Shown: positions 13,775 to 26,463 of the stretch, piece after piece | Layout of the letters: every line of letters starts with the position of its first letter | How positions within the stretch are numbered: the first letter of the stretch is position 1 | Source: Anthostomella pinea | Lineage: Eukaryota > Ascomycota > Sordariomycetes > Xylariales > Xylariaceae | DNA: 64,000 nt | Direction of reading: 5' to 3' | NCBI GenBank assembly: GCA_963556695.1 | Contig: CAUWAG010000003.1 | Location: 3,472,001 to 3,536,000 of the forward strand | Program-made: the position numbers and the translations under genes | The notes under the pieces: generated by a model | What the model was told of the DNA's origin: nothing | The model's input: only the letters and a program-made list of their open reading frames with translations | Database searches by the model: none

Positions 13775-16700
13775 TCAGTCTTTCAATACAAAGCCCAGTT
13801 CGTCCCTGTCATCTTGAATGACCCTTCCCCATTCTAGCAGCTGTCGAAATAGGTACGTCTCCATATCCTCCCTTCTCATGGCCTTGTCAGCCCACTTGCG
13901 ACCTTGCTCGGCGATCCAAAATGCATCCTCCAAGCGGCCTTCGGTAAGCTGTTCCCGCCCGTTGAGGCTTCCACGTCCCTTTAAGCCAATGAAGTAGGCC
14001 ATCGTACTATGCAGACCGTGAAACCTAAAGTCGATCGGTATGAAGTGCACCCATGGCATGAGGCGTTCTGTATACCATTCTTGGAAGATGGTGGATAGCA
14101 ATGGGACACTGTTGGAGCGTAACGTCCGGACCAAGTCCGGAGGTGGCCCGTCTGCAGTGTCGAGCAGCATGATGTACCGATTGTCAAGTGCTCTGCTGGG
14201 CGGCTCGAAGCCGAACTCTTGCTGCAGCAGTTGGCAGTTAGCGTCGTCACAGTTCTCCGCAGAGCGTGTCAGGGAGAACTGGAAGGGCATGACGCTGTTC
14301 GCATCTCTGATCCGAGTATGTTCATATCGGAATCTGCTATCTTTGCCAGATCCTATCCCCAGGAGCACCGGGACCTCGTCACCGGCACTCGCATTGTTAC
14401 CAAGATGTACCAGGCGATGCCGATGGCTGCCATGTAAGGACTGATGCGTCAGTGCCTCTACATTCGAGTCGCCTTGCCAGAAGACGGTTTCCGATTTAAT
14501 CCCCAAAGCTTTGCCATCATCTTCCAAGCTGGCGTCAGGCCTCATAAGGGGCAAAAGAATGTCGTTGAAACTGGCCGTTTTGGATCTGCTGAAGAGCGGT
14601 AAAAGATCCTGGTATAATTCAAAGCGATGGGGTGTGGTATGGAAGTCGTGGAGATTGAATATGTCAGGCTGGTGGCATGGATCGAGAGACATCTCCCAGT
14701 CTTGTAGAAACTGTTCCTTAGAGTGCGGAAGAGTACACGAGGAACAGAAACCTCGCACGTCCCAATGCACACCGCCACGGCTAGGCGATCCAGGAGGACA
14801 AGCTAGAGCTTGGAGCTGTCGAAACTTTTGTGCAGACACATATGGTAGGTCGACAGCCTTCGGATTCAGCTTGACTGCATCAGCAGATTCTAAGATCTCG
14901 CGCCTATGTAAGCGCCCAGATAGAAGTTGGAAGCCCGGTTTGCTCCCGGCCATCCGGTATCGATGGACATCATCCCAAGGCACCAAAACCCTTGGCCGTT
15001 CTTCCAAGTTGATAGCAATCGACATCGAGGGCAGATGTTCGGCAAAGGTGTTGATCATCGACACGGTATCGTCCAATATCATCTTCTGTGACGGGTCTGA
15101 AGGTTCGTTGTGAGTTGCTTTGCCACCCGCGATCTCAATAATACCAATATCTGGTTGGCTTTTGAGGAACTCCAAGCCATCCCTTATTTTCTGCTGCTTC
15201 ATTCCCCAAAAAGGGAAAACATCCTTTTCGATCTGGTCAAATCTGTCGATGACAACTGATTTTCGTTGCCGCGCAAACTCGAACCACTTGTCGAAGTGCT
15301 GTGGCGGGTCGCGACCATGATGCCGGTCCTTATATTCAGCGACAGCAAGCTTGAGAGTGGTGCTGACAGTCGCATGCCGGAGCCATCGGTCTGCCTCGAT
15401 CCTGCTCTTGTAGACAAGGTCATCGACCGGGTGACGGGTAATCGTCTTCTGCTTCAGCAAACCATACGTCGTTGAAGCAGCGATAAGTGAAACGAGAAGC
15501 AACAAAAGGACCACGCGTTTAACAAAAACGATAGTCCTCATATTATTCGCGTAAATGAAAATCGTGAAGCCAGCCGAGACGAGGCAAAGCACCACTAGCG
15601 GTTGCGAAGCCGAGGTTTGCTCATATGTTTCCACCCATAACACGTTCTGGACGCTCGCCAAGATGCCAGTGACGAAAGTGGCGATGGCGGTAGGCTCCAA
15701 TGGCGAGGAGTCGCATATCATGAGAGCCGTGGATATGATGAGAGCACCACCGAATATGCCGCTACTCAGAGTGTCGAAGAAGTAGAGAGAGCCAATTCCT
15801 CGAAAAGGCTGGTGTCCAATGATGCCGCGATGGTGGAACAGCCGCGTTATCAACCATGGAAAAAGGGCGGCCAACGATGTCATCATCAGGATGCCACCGA
15901 GCGTACGGAGTCTGGTCTTCGTAGTTCGTGCCCAAGAGAGCACCCTCCAAGACAAAATCAGTATCGTCGCGTCGATGAGAACACCCACCCATTGCAGGAA
16001 TACAACCAATGAACTCTGATCAACTAGGGTTGAGCAGAAATATGTCGATTTTGGACTGAGATCGCCAACCAAGAAAACCCCGTAGCTGAAAAGTATCGTG
16101 CTAAAGAGCAAAGTGATCGGAGAACCCATAAGCCATGTTTTGAAGTCTTCCAATGGGCTTCCCCACATGTCTTCAGGCTCATCGGATTCGATGTAAACAG
16201 CGCGATGCGAAAGAAACTTGTAAGCAGCCAAAAGTAGTGGGAGAAACGCCTGACGGCCATGTTAACGTCGGGTTGATGTATTCATGCCGGTGGTGGGCAG
16301 ACTCACCTCAACACCCTCTGTAGTACATTGGAAGTCACCGACAACTCGGTGAACAATCTCCAATCGTATAACAACAAGAATAATGATACATGGTATATAG
16401 AAACGGCGTGGTCGTTGGGGGAGCGACGTCGGCGACGCCTTCAAGACAGCGTCGGAATCTATCAAACAACATCAGAGGGTGCTTCCGCGCCATGTAATAT
16501 GATCGAACTCACCAAACCTCCCATCTGCACCCGGAAGCCATTTCGAAAAGAGGCTAGCGATGAAAGCCGACCCGCCCGATATGAATAGCAGAAGGAATGA
16601 CGATAACCGTGGCTGGTCTAATCGGCGTGGTCAGCGTCTCCGGTTTGGACAGGAAGGGGGCCAACTCCATGGGGAAGCTCACCTATTAAAGAGTGCCTTT

Positions 16701-16824
16701 GTAAGGAGTGTGATAGCCACAGAAACGAGATCAGGAAGCTGAGAACCGAGTCAGTATTGTACCTAGTCTGGTGTATGTCGACTTGGTGGCGTAGGAAGTG
16801 CAATGTGAGATTCAGGGGTCTCAT
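13775..16824 (-). CDS. GT90 / CAP10-family membrane glycosyltransferase
   Basis: The four exons are 16824-16683, 16617-16513, 16458-16307 and 16249-13775, with introns of 65, 54 and 57 nt, giving about 957 aa. Phases match at every junction. The start at 16824 is the least certain point. The N-terminal half has many hydrophobic helices, for example FYIPCIIILVVI, LLFSTILFSYGVFLVG and VGVLIDATILILSW, as in the multi-span fungal CAP10-like proteins. The C-terminal part (roughly residues 450-940) matches the CAP10 glycosyltransferase domain: DRFDQIEKDVFPFWGM, ERPRVLVPWDDV, SFNDILLPLMRP, the RYEHTRIRDANSVMPFQF stretch and NRYIMLLDTADGP. CAP10 of Cryptococcus is needed for capsule formation and GT90 includes xylosyl- and glucosyltransferases, so transfer of a pentose or hexose in the secretory pathway is likely. 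The acceptor is unknown. Confidence 0.87.
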
Positions 16825-19720
16825 TCAAACCTTACCAGACAGCCGTTAGTTGTGTGCTCCCATCTTGAGCCATTGAGGCAACATATGCATAGAGACTTGG
16901 CGTGAAATAATGCAAGTATACACCTGTTGTACAATTATGACATTTTCCGAAACGAAAAGGTTCCAGACAAGGCGTCGATGGAAGGATGATGGAGTTGTAA
17001 AGGTGAGAAAAGCAGCGGAGACGGCCATCTGAGTTACTGTGGCGCAGGATACTAAACATGAAGCCCCAGCTGTACATGTGGCAGTGCACCACTCAAGCCA
17101 CAGTTGAGGCGCCTCAGATTCTCACGGGTCGTCGCATTGAGATCTGCAGATCGGCAGTTTCGTAGTTGTCCAACTGGCAACTTCAACTTCAACTCCAACT
17201 TCAAACTTTGACGCTCTGCCTGCGATCATTGGAGAGCCTCGTTATTTTCCATGGTTACCTACGAGCAACGACAGGAACAACGGAAAAGAAGAACCGCAGT
17301 ATTCAATTGGCAATCGGGCAACGGCGAGCCGTATCTGCCCCCAACTCCACAATGCGTACATTGGCTGGGCCTTCAGAGGGCCAGCGATGGCATCAACCTA
17401 GGTCTGACTCCCACTTCTTAACATGAAGTCCATCGGCCCAACAAACCGTGAAGACCATTGGCTGTCACAAGTCCTTTATCGACATCTAAACAGTGCCCAA
17501 TTAACTGGCATAGAGGTCACATCTTTTCGGATACCCCATTGACCGTATTTGGGCAATCCGTTATGGACGATGTCAGGCTGCCACAGCAGCACCACGACTT
17601 AACTACTTCAAAAAGCCTATTATTCGATCCGAGAAACCATCACCCATTGCCCGGGTCGGACTTGACTGTAAATCGGCAACAAGACCGATGTCAGCCCTTC
17701 TGATCGGGCCAAGTACCCAGTGGCTGCTATTCAACTTGGTCAGCTGCAGCATGCATCGAGGCCCTAACCCGGCTGATCTGGGTCTAAGGTATCAGCACAT
17801 GGTTTTGGTCTTCCATATCGGCCAATGAAACAAGGTCGCCTTGCACCCACTCCAAACTTATTACTTCAACCTGCATGAGTCTGCATTCTCCCGCTGGCGG
17901 CGTGCTTGGCTGAGATTGGCACATGTCAACAGTCTACCTGTTGAACCTCATAATGTTCACTGGAAGTGGTCTGAGTCCCAGAGGACTGCGAAGCGGCTTT
18001 CCAAAAGCAGCGTCTCCTGGAGCTATTGCCGCTAGACGCGGTCAGCACCGTGGGTCTCCATATTTACACAAGTTTCCTGGTGAGCCATCGGAACAGTTCG
18101 CCCGAAGGGAGAGAACCTAGCTCCCGAACCGTTCATAGCCATCTCCTACCACGTCCGAGTGGTAACATCGATAGCAAAGAAAACGACCAGTCACATTTCA
18201 AGAAGGCCATCTGGCATTGGCACGACTATGTGCAGTGTGGTGGATGCAACACCGTAAGGACCGTCTCCCTCAAGCGTCCCAATACGATCAACGTCTGATA
18301 TCGAGATGCACTGAGGTCCAGATCTTTCTACCGTAGACTTTGCCTGCCGACACAGCCTATGTGCAGAAAAGCTCAGCCATAATATGCACCCTGCAGTGTG
18401 GGCATATGCAGTTCAACGTCGTAGGCTCCCCCCAGCCGGATCCATCTAGCCATCATCAACCACAACCCCACGGTGGGATTGTAATGCGGATGCGGGGCGG
18501 AAAGCACCCGGCAAACGTTGGAGCCCGGCTTGGCGAGGGTCAGCATATGCGGGGATGATGTGGGACACATGGTCTTGCATATACCGATAGAGGCTTTAGG
18601 GCTGGGCTGTCAAATCAGAAGCCCCCTGAGTCTTCCCTCCTCGATGCCTCGCAGCTGGCATGCTCAGGCAAGTCTCTTGGTATCGAGTGCCGCTGCAGGA
18701 GGCCTCGAAAAGACTTACAACAGACACGCAGATGTCTTGGATGCCTTGGCAATCAAGTGCTGCCAATCCCGCCAATTCACCGGTCGACTGTGTCTCACCT
18801 GTTGCTAGTATGTTGCGAACCAAGCGAAACCACGTACACTGGCTCTCATAAGAAAGGCTTGGGAGCTGACGTTGTCTTCTGGGCACTTGGCTGGGCGCTG
18901 TCAGAAGCATCTCCACCTTGAACAGATGCTCACGTGGGATACCGCAATGGGCAATCCGACGTCTTGCGAGACTGACCTTGTGATGTGCTACTTAGTGAAT
19001 TCAACGGTCCATCTGCTAATAAGATAATACTGTGTGTAGAAACTGTGAATCCCCGCGAAAGGCTAGGGCTAGCGCATAGTACAAACGCACGCATTGGTTC
19101 AGAGTTGCATCATGCATGGGCCTTAGACGATGAATCAGAGGCCAGCTCATGGGGTCCAGACTCACAGAGTCCGGCCCCTGGGTAGACTTCAGACGGGACG
19201 AACGTATCGCCCTTGTCTTCACCGGTCTTCTTCTACCACAATCACAGAATCTACGCGTCTTTCAAACTCACCCAGCATCCCTCATCAAGCTCCGTATAGG
19301 CGTGGAACTAAAGAGCATCAGGGGTACGGCACCAGTCTAAGTCTAGTATACCGTACCAGCAACTTATCGGCTGGTCGTGGTGCCCCTCCCCATCTCGCTG
19401 CCTCGTAGGAGATACGTCCGGAATCTATTGATTGTATACAAGGACATGAGGGGCTGACAAACTCCCGCCTTGACGTTGGGATGGTGGAATCGCTTGGCAA
19501 TATGGCACTTACACAGGTGCCTCACAGCCATGGTGTCCAGTCAGCGTAGACGTGGATGAACCTAACGACAAGTATACATGACGTGTGACAAGTGCAAGTC
19601 ACCGGGACCTGCGCCAATGCTCTCTGCTCGTATGACATCGTGAATCACTGCTTCGGATTTCTCATTGAGATTTCCCCATTGACCCCTTACTTCCTACTCA
19701 TCCCTTACGCACCACAGAGA

Positions 19721-19728
19721 TATATAAA
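19721..19728 (+). promoter_or_regulatory. Putative TATA box of the SDR gene
   Basis: TATATAAA lies 181 bp upstream of the SDR ATG at 19902. It is the only strong TATA-like sequence in the proximal upstream region. The distance leaves room for an approximately 150-nt leader that includes the CCAA repeat. Confidence 0.45.
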
Positions 19729-19774
19729 CCCTGATCGAATCAGACCCAGCAACTTCCTCCCACAAGCTTACCTA

Positions 19775-19802
19775 CCAACCAACCAACCAACCAACCAACC
19801 AA
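19775..19802 (+). repeat. (CCAA)7 microsatellite in the SDR 5' leader
   Basis: Seven uninterrupted CCAA units lie about 100 bp before the ATG, between the putative TATA box and the start codon. They are therefore probably transcribed. Confidence 0.9.
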
Positions 19803-19901
19803 TTCCCGCTTCCGCAACTCCCTTTCGTGATACCTTTGCGGATCGATCCTGCACATTCCACTCTCTACGCAAGAGCACCTTACGCCCCGAAACTACATAC
19901 G

Positions 19902-20954
19902 ATGACAAAAATGTCTGCTCTCACACCCCGAGCTACCCCCATTGCCCCAGGGGTGCTGCCCGAGTTCGGCATGAAAGGCAAGGTCATCGTCGTCTCTGGT
20001 GGAGCTCAAGGATTGGGTGTAGTACAAACCGAGGCACTGCTGGAAGCAGGAGCCATAGGTACGCAAGAAGTGTCCAGGATTTCAGACACGTACATCGCCG
20101 AGAAACGGTGCACTGACCAGCATCGCAGTGCACGTCTTTGATCGCCAGCCAGAGCCATCCGCCGGCTCGTACTACCAGGAAGTAGCGCGCCGGGCGAAGG
20201 AAGAGCTCAACACCTCGCTGCACTACCACCAGGTCGACGTACGGACAGGCGTCGACAAGCTCAACAAAATCTCCGAGGAGATCGCCGAGAAGCACGGTCG
20301 CCTCGACGGGCTGCTCGCCGCCGCCGGCATACAGCAGGAGACGCCGGCTCTGGAGTACACGGCCGCGGATGCGGACCGCTTGCTAGGCGTCAACGTGACG
20401 GGCGTGCTCATGACGGCCCAGGCGGTTGCGAGACAGATGGTGCGCTTGGGTCAGCCAGGGAGCATGGTGTTGATCGCCAGTATGAGCGGCACCATTGCGA
20501 ACAAGGGCCTCATCTGCCCGTGAGTGTTTGTCCTGCACCCCTTTTCCCCACCTAATCCCCAATTCTCCTTCTCCTTCCCTCTATTGCCTAGGTACACAAC
20601 TGCACAGTGAGAAATACGCAACATGAGCCCCTTACTAAATCCTGATGCATGCGTAGCGTCTACAATGCCTCGAAAGCCGCGGTCATCCAGTTAGCACGAA
20701 ACCTGGCCATGGAATGGGGCGTCAAGGGGATCCGGGTCAACACCATATCGCCGGGCTACATCGTGACCGACATGGTGCAGAAGCTGTTCGTCGAGTACCC
20801 GGAGCGCGAGACCGAGTGGCCCAAGCACAACATGCTCGGCAAGCTGAGCCGGCCCGAGGACTACCGCGGCGCCGCCGTGTTCCTCCTCAGCGACGCCAGC
20901 AGCTTCATGACGGGCGCCGATCTGCGCATCGATGGCGGACATACTGCTTGGTAG
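19902..20954 (+). CDS. Short-chain dehydrogenase/reductase, polyol/sorbose-reductase-like
   Basis: The three exons, 19902-20058, 20129-20519 and 20657-20954, are separated by introns of 70 and 137 nt and encode 281 aa. A second in-frame ATG at 19911 could equally be the start. This is a classical SDR: the cofactor motif VSGGAQGLG follows KGKVIVV, and the active site is YNASK (Tyr185, Lys189) with the upstream Ser in LIASMSG. The end is GADLRIDGGHTAW. The pattern fits the cytosolic NAD(P)-dependent fungal group that includes D-arabinitol 2-dehydrogenase, mannitol dehydrogenase and sorbose reductase; the exact substrate cannot be read. A possible 15-nt micro-exon in intron 2 was rejected because the simple junction gives the expected CPVYNASK sequence. 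Confidence 0.88.
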
Positions 20955-21969
20955 GAATTGTGGTGGGGAGGAGGAGGTTGGTGGCAGAGGATGAATGATG
21001 AATGGACTATGTGACGCGGTGGGGCGTACCAAAAAACAGACAAGCAGGAAGAGCGAGGTGTTTGGGCGCATGGGTGGTCTCCTTCTCGCGGTGGTAGGTT
21101 GGGCATAACGGGACTCGGGCATGGGTCTGGAGGGCGGTCTTCTCAACGGCAGGTGGCTTGCTCTTGCGTTTCCATTTGTGAAAAGGAGCGACCATAAGTA
21201 GTCTTCACTAACAAGTAATGAACACGCCGGTTATATGAACATATGTCTTATTAAGAATGGCAGCCTTGAAATTGAGAAATATACGAAGAGCCAAAAGGGG
21301 GCCCGAAGGGATCACATCACCGCCTGTCCAGACGGGCAGACTACTCCCTGACACCGTACCTCTCATGGCTCCAGTTCAAATTCTCCAGCACCACGAAAAC
21401 CGTCACTTGATGCTGGTGTAACTGCCGATTGCCCCATAGGACTTTTGGGGCTGAGTGCCAGCCAGCGAAGGCCGCGTCCTCTGGTAGGCTGTGCCGGTGA
21501 TTCAGCTCATCACCCATGCATTCACCTTCGCGCTCACTTTATAAGCAGACCAACCATGTCAGAGCACTGCGGCACAGTAGAATCACGGACGAATCACCTC
21601 AGAGACCCCTCGATGGCAAAACATATCTGCCAATTTCACGGTGCCTTCTGCATTGAAGTTCTGGTAATAAGAGAAACGCTAGTTCTGCATTCTGCCTTGT
21701 ATGCTAACTGTGCCTTCCAGCCGCACGCTGGGCTGCGCGTAGGTACATGGTTTCGGAATTTGCTCATGGTGTGTTTGCGGCGAGGCCTGGGAGAGAGGAG
21801 AGGCTATCAGAGCATGTCGATCGACGACTTATAAGTATGCGGCTATTGTCGTCTTGCTCCCAGTAGATAGCTATATCTACCGAGATTTCCCTCCGCCATA
21901 CGCGGCATTCAACACAAGCCAGCTCACCATTATCTACGGCAAGGGAAACATACAGTCGTTATCGCGAAA
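20955..21969. other. Spacer downstream of the SDR gene
   Basis: This is about 1 kb between two plus-strand genes. No convincing coding frame is present. It should contain the SDR terminator and the promoter of the gene at 21970. Confidence 0.4.
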
Positions 21970-23398
21970 ATGGACATGAATTCCACAGACAAAGACCTCG
22001 GCGACTCGATGGGAGAGATAAGCTTAGCCGGCACAGCATCGCCATCGGAAGCCACTAGTAGCCAGCATCACCTTTCAGGCTCGTCGTCTACATGGGATAC
22101 TCGCCACGGGCCCGCGCCGCCAGCATACGCCGAACATGAGCCCATGCGACAACAAGGGGCCGGCTCGTCTAGCGAAAGGTACGAAGACAGGTCCCTGGGA
22201 CCCGGGACTTCCACGACTGGTTTTCCCAGCAGAGGACCAGAGCCACCTCACAATCCATCCCTTCCAACAACACCCTCCCTCACCTCCCCATCATCCCTTT
22301 CTTCATCTCTACTCCCAACCCGTCTCCAAAAACCCATCGCCATCCCCGCCACGGCCCCGAAACTCGGCTCTCCCTTCCTCCGCGCCTACCCGCCCAGCCT
22401 GAGCACCACGACTTCCCCGCGCCGCCTTCCTCGCCTTCCTCGACGGCCTCAACCGCGTCGCCGTCGCCAGCCCGCCCCTACAGATCCTCGGGCTCGCCGG
22501 CAACGCCCTGGGCCTCGTCCCCAGCGGAATCGCGCAGATCGTCGGCGGCGCGATCGACGCCGCCGCCACGCTGGGGACCATCGTCGTGTCGAAGGGCGCG
22601 ACGGGGGTTTCTCTGCGGAAGGCGAACAGGGAGATCTTTGGGGTGCGGGGGCTGAAGGTTGAGGTTGCAAGGTTGGAGGCGCTGGCGAGGGTTGTGGGCG
22701 TGCCGATTTTGGATGCGGCGGGGAGGGTAAGGCGGGATGCGGCGCTGATGCGGCCGATTGAGAGTTTGTTTGAGGACGGGGAAGAGGAAGGTGAAGGAGA
22801 GGAAGTGGAAGAGGGTGAAGAGGGGGGAGAGGAGGGGGCGCATACGCAAACTCGGACGCAGACGCGCCCGCAGACCCTAAGCGCGCAACAGCGGCGCCTC
22901 CAGGCCCTCGAGCCGTGGATCGCGCCCCTGGAGCTCGAGGCGCTGCCACCGATAGACATGGAGGGCGCCGGCGCGCTTGGCAGGCTGCACACGGCGGTGT
23001 CAGAGCGGCAGCGCGCCAGGGGCGAGAGTAAGGTGTTGAAGCGGCGCGGGAAGGCGCTTGAAAAGGGGCGGGAGGATGTGCGGAAGGCGGAGCGGGAGCG
23101 CGAGAAGGAGCTCGCGAAGCTGGACAGGGAGGAGCGGAAGGTGAGGGAGGGGAAAGGGAGGAAAGAAGGTAAGGAGGGAAAGGAGGCGCGGAAGCTAGAA
23201 GAGAAGTTGGCTAAGATTGCTAGGGAGAGGGAGGAAGTCGAGAGGGACTATGAGAAGGAGATGGAGAAGGTGGATAGGGGGGCCAGGAAGCGGGATATGG
23301 AGGCCAAGGACATGCAGAAGATTCTGTGGCTTGTGATTCGGAATCTGGATGCCGAGAATGTTTCTGGGGAGAACCCGTATGTGGGAGGGCAAGTTTGA
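21970..23398 (+). CDS. Conserved fungal protein of unknown function, frame broken near 22,400-22,420
   Basis: The ATG at 21970 opens a Ser/Pro-rich N-terminus followed by a conserved block (KPIAIPATAPKLGSPFLRAY). The frame then drifts into Arg/Pro-rich nonsense. The continuation of the same family (FLAFLDGLNRVAVASPP, LGLAGNALGLVP) is read in another frame from about 22421 to the TGA at 23396-23398. Two one-base deletions, after CCT at 22399-22400 and in the C4 run at 22414-22417, would account for the switch. No plausible GT-AG intron spans it. The rest has QQRRLQALEPWIAPLELE and a highly charged Lys/Glu coiled coil ending NPYVGGQV. The restored length would be about 476 aa. I know the family only as an uncharacterised ascomycete protein. 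It is either an assembly error or a recent pseudogene; the intact downstream frame favours error or very recent loss. Confidence 0.72.
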
Positions 23399-23766
23399 CG
23401 TCTTAGGGTCACGGATTCGTAGGCGATGACTTTCTAGTGTAAATTGACAGCTGATTGTGAATATTGCATGGTGGTGGTGATGCCTCCGGGGGCCTTCGGC
23501 AGTTTCTATAAGTTATCTCTCAATCCCAAGGCTGCCATTGTTGATAACCAAACAAATGTTCATACATCATGTTTACAGGTTTGCTGCAGGTACCCAGCAC
23601 GGCACTGGCCAATCAGCAGTAATAGAGACGTGCGCAGATGGTAGGAAGTGCTCTTGCATACCCACCCCAGGTCTTCATACACAACACAAGCCTTGTTGAC
23701 CTCGCCCAACACTGCATTATATATAAGTGTGCATATCACGGCTTGTATTCATCTTACCACCACTCG
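23399..23766. other. Convergent 3' spacer
   Basis: This is 368 bp between the stop codons of converging genes. No gene, RNA or repeat was seen. Confidence 0.4.
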
Positions 23767-24398
23767 TCACCCAGTCGTAACAGGCAGCACCACACCCTCG
23801 GGCCCAATCCTGCCAACAACACCGCTCTTAAGCCTCAGCCTCCTCTCGATGTCCGGCGCCGGGGTGCCGCGCGCCCTCAGCACCAGGATCTGCTTCAGCG
23901 TGCCGATGTCCAGGAATTCGCGCCCGATGCCCGGGGTCTCCGACTCGGTGCGCGCCTGCTCCTGCAGCCGCTGGCGCGCCTCCAGCGCGTTCAGCGTCCG
24001 GTTTTGTGAGGAGGATGGGTAATGGGCGCCGGGTATGGGCGATGATCGCGACTGTGATTGGGTTGTGGGATGTGGTTGTGGATTTGCTGTCGACGAGTTC
24101 GAGAGCGTTGGGTTCGGTGTAGCTACGCCCATTTGTCGTAGGCGCGCTGAGAAGGCTGGGTTGGTCATGGGGTCCGGGTCTTGCCCGTCGGCGCGGATGG
24201 CTGTATGTCACGCCGTCATGTCAGCGGCCAACTTCGGTTACGAGTTGGTGCGGACTCACCATTGTCCTTCGTGAACGAGGCTTGGTGCTCGGGATTCCGG
24301 GCAGACGGTCGTGGAGGCGGCGGCACGGCGCTGCCGGGAGTTCTGGATGGGAACTTGCGCGTCGCCGACTGGACGGGCTTGGAGGCTTTCGACCCCAT
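23767..24398 (-). CDS. Small conserved fungal protein with N-myristoylation-like start and C-terminal HTH-like helices
   Basis: The two exons, 24398-24260 and 24200-23767, flank a 59-nt intron (GTGAGT...TACAG); the product is 190 aa. The N-terminus MGSKASKP fits the N-myristoylation pattern (Gly2, Ser6) and is followed by basic residues. The middle is Pro/Ser/Thr/Gln-rich. The end carries a conserved helical segment (EFLDIGTLKQILVLRARG, then DIERRLRLKSGVVGRIG) that resembles a small helix-turn-helix used by an uncharacterised ascomycete family. Function is unknown. If the glycine is acylated, the protein would be membrane-attached. Confidence is good for the gene model and low for the role. 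Confidence 0.78.
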
Positions 24399-24855
24399 GT
24401 TCTGCCCTTGGAATACTGTTTCGGCGCTGTGTATCGTAGACGTGATCTGGAGTGTGTAGCTGGCGCAGTCACTGGACAGGCTCCTACAGAATACAAAATG
24501 TTGACCTTTTGAAATAAATGACGTTGCTCTTGCAGTGTCGCGGTTTGGCGGAGGGTCCACTGGAGCTCCAAAAGCTTGGGCCAGCTGCCGGCTATACAGG
24601 GTGAGCTCGCTGAGACATGGCTGTGCTAGCGATGCAGGGCGCCGCACCGTGCAGCATGGAATGGTCACCGGATCAGGTCATCATCAGGTGTTTTACACAA
24701 AGTAAAGCAAGGGGTGCTGGAGCTGGTAAATATCTACTGAAATATACAGTAATGTTTTTATTTATATTGAACTTTGCCTTAGCTTCGTGATCTTCCAAAA
24801 ACTCGTTTCAGACAGTATGGTACTGAGATCGTACCGTATCATGACATACGCCCAC
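24399..24855. other. Spacer between the HTH-like gene and ALDH
   Basis: This is a 457-bp gap between two minus-strand genes. It contains an AT-rich stretch at about 24690-24780 downstream of the ALDH stop. No coding frame is supported. Confidence 0.4.
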
Positions 24856-26463
24856 TCAGTTCATCCAGGTGATACTCTTCGTCCGAACATATTCGTCCAG
24901 TCCGAAAGAGTTGTTGAAACGTCCAAACCCACTCGCCTTGGCGCCCCCGTGGGGCAGGGCCATCTCATCATGGATCGACATGCTGTTGATGTGCACAGCG
25001 CCAGCCTCGATCCCCTTCGCAAGTCGAAAGCCAGTTCTCAGGTCCTCCGTGAACACCGCCGACGTCAGGCCGTACTCGGTGTCATTCGCGATCCGCAGCG
25101 CCTCCTCCTCCGTCTCCACCTCGATCAGGCTGACCGTCGGCCCAAACGACTCGTTCTGGTAGATGTCCATGTCCGGAGTGACCTTACCGACGACAATGGG
25201 CCGCATGCGCGTCTTGGTGCTCTCCTCGGCGTCGAGGTCCCCGTTGAGGAGCGAGGCGCCCTTGCTGACCGCGTCCTTTAGGAGGTTCTTGTTCTTCTCG
25301 ACGGACTGGCCGTTGATCAGGACGGGCGCGTCGCCCTTGGACGGGAATATCGCCTCGATCGTCTCCACGAGCTTCTTCTGGAACTGCTCGCCGATCTTCT
25401 TGTGCACGATGATCTTCTCGGTGCTCATGCAGACCTGGCCGCCGAACAAGAAGGCGCCCAGTGTGCACTGGGTTGCTGCCGTTTCCACATTGGCGTCTTC
25501 CCAGACGATGGCTGGGGCTTTGCCTCCGAGCTCCATTACTGTGGGCTTGAGATGCTGGCCAGCCAGCTTGTTGACTGCAATGTGTGACATTAGCCGACGC
25601 TCCCCGGTAACGGCTTAGCAAAGCTACGGAATTGCCAACGCTCGGATGGCCTCCAGTGAGTCTATGCGTGGAGACATAAGATTGCGGGATCAACGTACTT
25701 ATTCGACCAATAGCTGTGCTGCCTGTGAAGTTTATCTTCTTGACATTCGGGTTTGCGATGAGAGATTCGACGACCGACGGCGCGTTCTTGGGGTCGGTCG
25801 TGATGTAGTTTAGCACACCTTTCGGTAGACCGGCCTCCTGAAGTACAGAGACAATGCCGTGCATTGTCCTCGGTGCGCTTTCTGAGCCTTTGAAAACGGC
25901 AGTACACCCGGCCGCGATCGGGAACAATATCGAGCGCGTGCCAAGGATATACGGCGCATTCCTGTTCCATCAGCTTAGGTAGTTGTTCGCGCGAACTGGG
26001 GGTTATAGATGCCATACCACGGTGCCATGGCCAGCACAACACCAAATGGCTCCCGCACGACCATGGCCGACTGGTTCGGGTCCTGGAGCGTGGGAACGCT
26101 TCCAGTCAAGCTGCTCACGCGACCGGCGGTCTCCTTTAACATGTCGATGGTGACGTCGAGGTTGAAGTCGGCCCAGCCCCTAGCACCACCAGTCTCGTCC
26201 ATCATGTACTGGCCCAGCTCCTCCCGCCGCCGGGTCATGATCTCAGCTGCCTTGAATAAGATATCGCGGCGGGCAGCCGGAGGAGTGTTTCGCCATTCGC
26301 GACCAGCGGCCACAGCGGCGTCGACGGCCTCGAGGGCATCCTTCTCCGTGGCCACCCCGCATTGGTGGACCGCTTTGCAGGTGTCCGGCGATATCACGTC
26401 GAACGTCTTCTCGGCGATGCGTTCTTCGCCATTGATCACGAAGGGAACTGTGTACGAAGACAT
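24856..26463 (-). CDS. Aldehyde dehydrogenase, salicylaldehyde/vanillin dehydrogenase-like
   Basis: The three exons are 26463-26018, 25961-25699 and 25574-24856, with introns of 56 and 124 nt, encoding 475 aa. It is a standard NAD(P)+ aldehyde dehydrogenase: the cofactor loop INFTGSTAIGR, the general base Glu251 (VMELGGKAP) and the nucleophile Cys285 (FGGQVCMST) are present. The 34-residue Glu-Cys spacing is canonical for the superfamily. ESFGPTVSLIEV and the end GFGRFNNSFGLDEYVRTKSITW are also typical. There is no signal peptide or PTS1, so it is cytosolic. The length and motifs resemble aromatic-aldehyde dehydrogenases, but the substrate is not certain. It oxidises an aldehyde to an acid. 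It is transcribed toward the HTH-like gene, with the GH43 gene behind it in the same direction. Confidence 0.92.

Larger units (their letters stand above)
16825..19901. other. 3-kb gene-free region upstream of the GT90 and SDR genes
   Basis: I read both strands and found only short frames without family resemblance or consistent splice signals. It contains a CTTCAA/CTCCAA-type low-complexity run near 17175-17207 but no terminal inverted repeats or transposase remnants. It is the divergent promoter region for the GT90 gene (-) and the SDR gene (+), and may also hold unrecognised non-coding or decayed sequence. Confidence 0.4.

Noticed and set aside
20590..20610. Possible 15-nt micro-exon in the second SDR intron (flanked by AG and GTGAG)
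   Set aside because: The direct exon 2/exon 3 junction gives the expected CPVYNASK sequence of the family; the micro-exon would insert extra residues before the active-site Tyr.
22300..22430. An intron explaining the frame change in the gene at 21970
   Set aside because: The only GT in the interval would remove conserved residues, and no matching acceptor gives the right phase; two small deletions fit better.
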